This document shows positions 6,086 to 9,692 of a DNA stretch of 9,692 bases, piece by piece; the first letter of the stretch is position 1; every line of letters begins with the position of its first letter. The notes below the pieces were generated by a model that saw only the letters and a program-made list of their open reading frames with translations, was not told where the DNA came from and made no database searches. The position numbers were made by a program, and so were the translations under genes. Origin of the DNA: an uncultured Haloferula sp. (GTDB lineage Bacteria > Verrucomicrobiota > Verrucomicrobiae > Verrucomicrobiales > Akkermansiaceae); the NCBI GenBank assembly GCA_946481625.1, contig CAMLOZ010000090.1, positions 1-9,692 of the forward strand. Reading direction: 5' to 3'.

Positions 6086-6832
6086 TCAAGGACGCTGGAA
6101 GATCATGAAGTGCTGCCAGGGCAAGGGCCGGAGATTCGAGACGAAACGGAAGCCGGCGGATTCCAATTCCAGCCGTGCCTGCGCCTCGGTCATCTTGTGC
6201 AGCGCTTTGATCGGCACCTTCGGGTCTTCGCCGCGGAACTCGAGCAGGAAGATCCTCCCGCCCGGCTTGAGCGCATTGTGCAGAGAGGCCAGCATCTCCT
6301 TGGGGTGGGAGAACTCGTGATAGGCATCCACCATCAGGGCCGCATCCAGCGACGCGGCTGGCAGCTTCAAGTCGTCGATCGCACCCAGATGCGGTTCCAC
6401 ATTGGTGACCTTGAGTTCGGCGGATCGCTCCCGCAGGAAGTCCAGCATCTCCGGTTGGATATCGACGGCGACCACCTTGCCCTGCGGCACCTTCGGCGAA
6501 ATACGGAAACTGTAGTAGCCTGAACCTGCGCCGATGTCGGCGATCACATCGGTGGGTTTCAGGTCGATCGCGGCGATGGCCTTGCCCGGTGCCTCCTCCT
6601 GCTCCCGCTCGCCCCGCTCCAGCCAATCGATGGCAGGATGCCCCATGACCTTTGCGATCTCGCGACCATGGAAAAACTTGCCGATGCCGTCCGGCGTGGC
6701 CGGGCCATGGGTGTATTGGACCGGGACGGGCGCGGATTCCACAGTCCCGGCCGGTTGCGACGACTGATGGAAGGTCCAGCCTGCAATCGCGGCGGCACAA
6801 GCGAGGACAAGCAATAAGGCAACGCGACTCAT
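6086..6832 (-). CDS. Class I SAM-dependent methyltransferase with N-terminal membrane anchor or signal, 248 aa
   Basis: Residues 4-19 are a hydrophobic helix ([16 protein letters not shown]), followed by a Ser/Pro-rich linker to about 45. A conserved pre-domain segment follows ([13 protein letters not shown], 53-65, and [12 protein letters not shown]). Residues about 85-235 are a Rossmann methyltransferase: motif [10 protein letters not shown] (99-107), acidic residue of motif II D124 in VAVDIQPEM, motif IV region [12 protein letters not shown] (163-174), and [12 protein letters not shown] (188-199). The substrate is unknown. ATG 6832 is chosen over an in-frame TTG at 6874 because a GGGGGAAG purine run precedes it. 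A lipobox-like LVLAC is present (Cys12), but the residues after it stay hydrophobic, so a membrane anchor seems more likely than a lipoprotein. It is 82 bp upstream of uxaC on the same strand and divergent from an unrelated O-methyltransferase. Confidence 0.88.
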   Translation of the reverse strand: MSRVALLLVLACAAAIAGWTFHQSSQPAGTVESAPVPVQYTHGPATPDGIGKFFHGREIAKVMGHPAIDWLERGEREQEEAPGKAIAAIDLKPTDVIADIGAGSGYYSFRISPKVPQGKVVAVDIQPEMLDFLRERSAELKVTNVEPHLGAIDDLKLPAASLDAALMVDAYHEFSHPKEMLASLHNALKPGGRIFLLEFRGEDPKVPIKALHKMTEAQARLELESAGFRFVSNLRPLPWQHFMIFQRP

Positions 6833-6925
6833 TCCCCAAATCTTCCCCCGGGCGAGGAAGAATGCCACCTTCAAGTCACCGAAAGGTGCATTGCCGGAAT
6901 CGGGAAGTCAGGATTGGATGGTGCC
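6833..6925. promoter_or_regulatory. Divergent intergenic region between two methyltransferase genes
   Basis: These 93 bases must hold the starts of both divergent methyltransferase transcripts. An imperfect dyad is present: CACCTT (6866-6871) and AAGGTG (6883-6888), extendable to ATGC on the outer ends with one unpaired base. A purine run (minus-strand GGGGGAAG) serves the minus gene, and AGGA at 6910-6913 lies 12 bases before the plus gene's ATG. I could not place a convincing -35/-10 pair on either strand. Confidence 0.4.
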
Positions 6926-7922
<997 letters not shown>

Positions 7923-7930
<8 letters not shown>

Positions 7931-8348
7931 TCATCCTCTCGGCGCTGACTTCGTCGGCGATGCTCATGGCCAAGGCCTTGCCAGACCCCGACAGGGCGAC
8001 AAGGCCCGACGGATCGCGATGAAGCAGGAGGCTGATTGCCCGGGTCATGGGGTGATCCCTGAGGAAGCGGTCGATCTCCATGCGGCTCGCTCCCGCGAAG
8101 AGCCCGGCGTAGAAAAGCGGCTTGGGATCGCGCAGGAGGATGGCCTTCTTGTGATGGACAAGATGGAGGGCCAGATCGCAGGCGCGCTGCAGCCGTGCGG
8201 GGTCGCTGCGCCCCAGATAGTCGATGAAGGCGGTGGCGTTGTCCCGGAGCTTGCCGTGGACAATCCAGCGCTGGTTGACTCGCTGCACCTTCGCAACGGC
8301 CTTCTCGCCCTCATCCGAAATGACAGGGCAGGTGGTAGGGTTTGGCAT
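7923..8348 (-). CDS. Conserved-looking hypothetical protein, 141 aa
   Basis: I do not recognise a family. The protein is soluble in appearance and probably mostly helical, with no signal peptide or transmembrane stretch. It carries several basic and histidine-rich segments ([19 protein letters not shown] at about 57-75, [19 protein letters not shown] at about 95-113). Support for it being real comes from three sides: ATG 8348 is preceded by AGGA (spacing short, two bases); a sigma-70-like promoter lies just upstream; and the frame is open exactly over the space between its neighbours. The convergent 3' ends of this gene and the O-methyltransferase overlap by 8 bp. It is divergent from the nucleoid-associated protein gene. 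A longer plus-strand reading of the same bases is an in-frame extension upstream of that gene's ATG and has no separate support. Confidence 0.75.
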
Positions 8349-8383
8349 GTTCCTATGGGTGTGGGGAACGGCTGGTCGGTTTT

Positions 8384-8411
8384 ATTGTAGCATCCTCTGC
8401 AAATCCTTCAA
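8384..8411 (-). promoter_or_regulatory. Sigma-70-type promoter of the 141-aa hypothetical gene
   Basis: On the minus strand a -35 TTGAAG (8411-8406) is followed after 16 bases by a -10 TACAAT (8389-8384). The -35 matches 4 of 6 and the -10 matches 5 of 6 consensus bases. A start about 7 bases on, near 8377, gives a leader of roughly 29 bases to ATG 8348, containing AGGA. This is the best-formed housekeeping promoter I see in the window. Confidence 0.55.
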
Positions 8412-8419
8412 CCGGTCTT

Positions 8420-8432
8420 GCACGCCGCGTGC
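8420..8432. promoter_or_regulatory. GC-rich palindrome before the nucleoid-protein gene
   Basis: GCACGC-C-GCGTGC is a perfect 13-bp odd palindrome 25 bp upstream of ATG 8458. It could be an operator or a leader hairpin. In DNA this GC-rich, chance occurrence is plausible, so confidence is low. Confidence 0.25.
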
Positions 8433-8457
8433 GGGCTCCCTAGCGTCGCCGCCCCGC

Positions 8458-9552
8458 ATGTCCGCCAAGATCCGTTTCACCTCCGCCGCCGTCACCCGCC
8501 TCGTCCTCGCCAAAGTGGGCCATCCGCAGCGGGAAGAGCCTTTGCAGACGTCCAAGCGGGTCTTCGAGGTGGCGGAGCCGGATCAAGGCACGCTGACCTC
8601 GCTGTTCCTGAAGCCCTTCAAGAACCTCGCTGGTTACCGCTTCCACCACCACTCCTCGCTCGACCAGCACGAGATGAACTCCTGCGCGAAGGCGATCTTC
8701 GAATCGCCGGAGGGCCTGCTGGAGAAGGGCTGCGATATCGCGAAGCGGCTCTATTCGAAGTCCAACCACCCGAACATCAAATCCGGAGACCTCTGCGTCG
8801 CCTTTGTCGAAGGAGTCGAAGTGAACGGCGATCTTGTGACGGGCATCTGCATCCTCAAGTCGGAGAGCGTGGTGCCCTTCCTGAGTATCTCGACCAAGGA
8901 CGGCGACCTCCACCTTCATACCGAGCAGGGGATCAATCCGGAGAAAATCGACAAGGGTTGCCTGATCCTCAACCACCATCCGCACAAGGGGTTCCACGTG
9001 CTGACCTTCGACCGCTCGGGCAGCGACTCCCGCTTCTGGGTCCGTGACTTCCTCGGTGTCGTCGCGGTAACGGACAGTCCGTTCCTCACGAACAAGTTCA
9101 CCAACATGGCCGTCGCCTTCGTGAAGGAGGAAGAAAAGGCGAAGAAACAACAGAAGGAAGAGGGCGAGGAGCCCGCCGACGACACCCCGCCCTGGGAGAC
9201 CGCGACCGCGGCGAAGGATGCCCTGAGCTACTTCGAGGAAAAGGAGCAGTTCAGCCTGCAGGAGTTCGAGGAGCAGGTGCTGCGCACGCCCGAGGCGGTG
9301 GAAAAATTCCGCAAGCACAAGGAAAAGGTCGAGGAAGAGCAGGGCCAGCGCTTCGACGATTCCTTCGAGATCTCCAAGAAGGATGTCAGCAAGGCCAAGA
9401 AGCGGATCAGCACGGTGGTGAAGCTGGACACCGGCGTGGAGATCCACGTGAAGCCGGGCTTCGTGGACCAGCCGGAAGAAGTGCTGGAGCGCGGCTACGA
9501 CGAAGGGAAGGGGATGAAGTTCATCAAGGTGTACTTCAACGGCGAAGTGTGA
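8458..9552 (+). CDS. Nucleoid-associated protein, NdpA/YejK 37-kDa family, 364 aa
   Basis: The first ~220 residues follow the NA37 family pattern: an N-terminal segment ITSAAV-like (RFTSAAVTRLVLAKVG, 6-21), KSNHPNIKSGDLCVAFVEGV (101-120), ILKSESVVPFL (132-142), EQGINPEKIDKGCLILN (156-172), and SRFWVRDFLGVV (191-202) with FTNMAVAFVKE (214-224). Residues 224-245 are a highly charged Lys/Glu linker (EEEKAKKQQKEEGEEPADD), and a second Glu-rich helix lies at about 255-298. The C-terminal part ends MKFIKVYF. Members bind DNA and co-purify with the nucleoid; their exact function is poorly known. ATG 8458 is used although the frame stays open upstream to 8224, because family similarity begins here and the upstream part is antisense to the neighbouring gene. 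No Shine-Dalgarno is visible. A strong hairpin follows 7 bases after the stop. Confidence 0.88.
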   Translation: MSAKIRFTSAAVTRLVLAKVGHPQREEPLQTSKRVFEVAEPDQGTLTSLFLKPFKNLAGYRFHHHSSLDQHEMNSCAKAIFESPEGLLEKGCDIAKRLYSKSNHPNIKSGDLCVAFVEGVEVNGDLVTGICILKSESVVPFLSISTKDGDLHLHTEQGINPEKIDKGCLILNHHPHKGFHVLTFDRSGSDSRFWVRDFLGVVAVTDSPFLTNKFTNMAVAFVKEEEKAKKQQKEEGEEPADDTPPWETATAAKDALSYFEEKEQFSLQEFEEQVLRTPEAVEKFRKHKEKVEEEQGQRFDDSFEISKKDVSKAKKRISTVVKLDTGVEIHVKPGFVDQPEEVLERGYDEGKGMKFIKVYFNGEV

Positions 9553-9559
9553 ATGGCCT

Positions 9560-9586
9560 TGCCTTGATTCCCCTGGAATCGAGGCA
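9560..9586. terminator. Strong hairpin after the nucleoid-protein gene, probable bidirectional terminator
   Basis: TGCCTTGATTCC (9560-9571) pairs with GGAATCGAGGCA (9575-9586) around a 3-base loop, a 12-bp stem with a single G-T wobble. It begins 7 bases after the stop of the plus gene and 48 bases beyond the stop of the convergent minus gene. No T tract follows on either strand, so termination may be inefficient, or the hairpin may mainly protect the 3' end of the mRNA. Confidence 0.6.
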
Positions 9587-9634
9587 GGATCCGTCTACTA
9601 CGGTTATAGGAATATCTCGTGACGCGGTAGGCCC

Positions 9635-9692
9635 TCACTGCTCCCGCTTGCCCTTCTTGATCGCCTCCTTCCACTCGGTGTTCAGCTCCTCG
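9635..9692 (-). CDS. C-terminal end of an unidentified gene (5' end beyond window)
   Basis: The minus strand from the right edge reads 18 sense codons (EELNTEWKEAIKKGKREQ) and then TGA at 9637-9635. The charged, Lys/Glu-rich composition resembles a soluble helical C-terminus. Support is limited to codon usage, convergent orientation and the hairpin lying between this stop and that of the neighbouring gene. No family can be named from so short a tail. Confidence 0.5.
   Translation of the reverse strand, partial: EELNTEWKEAIKKGKREQ

Noticed and set aside
5116..6108. Plus-strand 330-codon frame antisense to uxaC
   Set aside because: The minus strand encodes an unmistakable full-length uronate isomerase; the antisense frame is a codon-bias shadow.
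4603..6832. uxaC and the methyltransferase as one functional operon
   Set aside because: The 82-bp gap with a palindrome suggests separate control of uxaC, and no metabolic link between the two products is evident; co-transcription remains possible.
8224..8457. N-terminal extension of the nucleoid-associated protein
   Set aside because: Family similarity begins at ATG 8458; the extension is antisense to the 141-aa gene and its promoter.
8440..9447. Minus-strand 335-codon Leu-rich frame opposite the nucleoid-protein gene
   Set aside because: The Leu-rich runs are the complement of Glu/Lys codons in the real gene; no start signal or domain supports it.

Overview
The window is high-GC bacterial DNA that reads as a chromosome segment of a verrucomicrobium, probably a Luteolibacter/Haloferula-like member of the Verrucomicrobiaceae. 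This rests on four things: a short PEP-CTERM tail (VPEPG, hydrophobic stretch, five arginines), a thrombospondin-type-3-repeat exported protein, an ECF sigma factor of the Planctomycetes/Verrucomicrobia type coupled to a FecR-LamG membrane protein, and mostly SD-poor starts. The taxonomy is inferred from gene content only. No rRNA, tRNA, CRISPR array, insertion sequence or phage gene is visible, and no gene-free stretch exceeds 300 bases.

Layout. (1) Bases 1-2255, minus strand: two exported-protein genes 18 bp apart share a nearly identical N-terminal domain of about 184 residues. The promoter-proximal one ends in a PEP-CTERM anchor. The distal one continues into calcium-binding-type repeats and a further module and runs off the left edge. 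(2) Bases 2256-2392: a divergent control region with a large nested inverted repeat (2320-2374) and a separate 15-bp palindrome (2279-2293). (3) Bases 2393-4587, plus strand: an ECF sigma factor gene overlaps by ATGA a gene for a membrane-anchored FecR-domain/LamG protein, the presumed anti-sigma sensor. (4) Bases 4603-6832, minus strand: glucuronate isomerase (uxaC) and, upstream, a membrane-anchored or exported class I SAM methyltransferase. (5) Bases 6926-7930, plus: an O-methyltransferase of the acetylserotonin/hydroxyneurosporene type. (6) Bases 7923-8348, minus: an unrecognised 141-aa protein with a good sigma-70-type promoter. (7) Bases 8458-9552, plus: a 37-kDa nucleoid-associated protein family member (NdpA/YejK-like), followed by a strong hairpin and the last 18 codons of a minus-strand gene.

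How the genes may work together. The most coherent unit is bases 1-4587. The membrane protein presents a carbohydrate-binding-like LamG domain outside the cytoplasmic membrane and would hold or release the sigma factor, which could drive its own operon and the divergent pair of surface proteins through the shared dyad. That regulatory link is inference. The right half (uxaC, two unrelated methyltransferases, the orphan protein and the nucleoid protein) looks like ordinary chromosomal genes without a clear common pathway.
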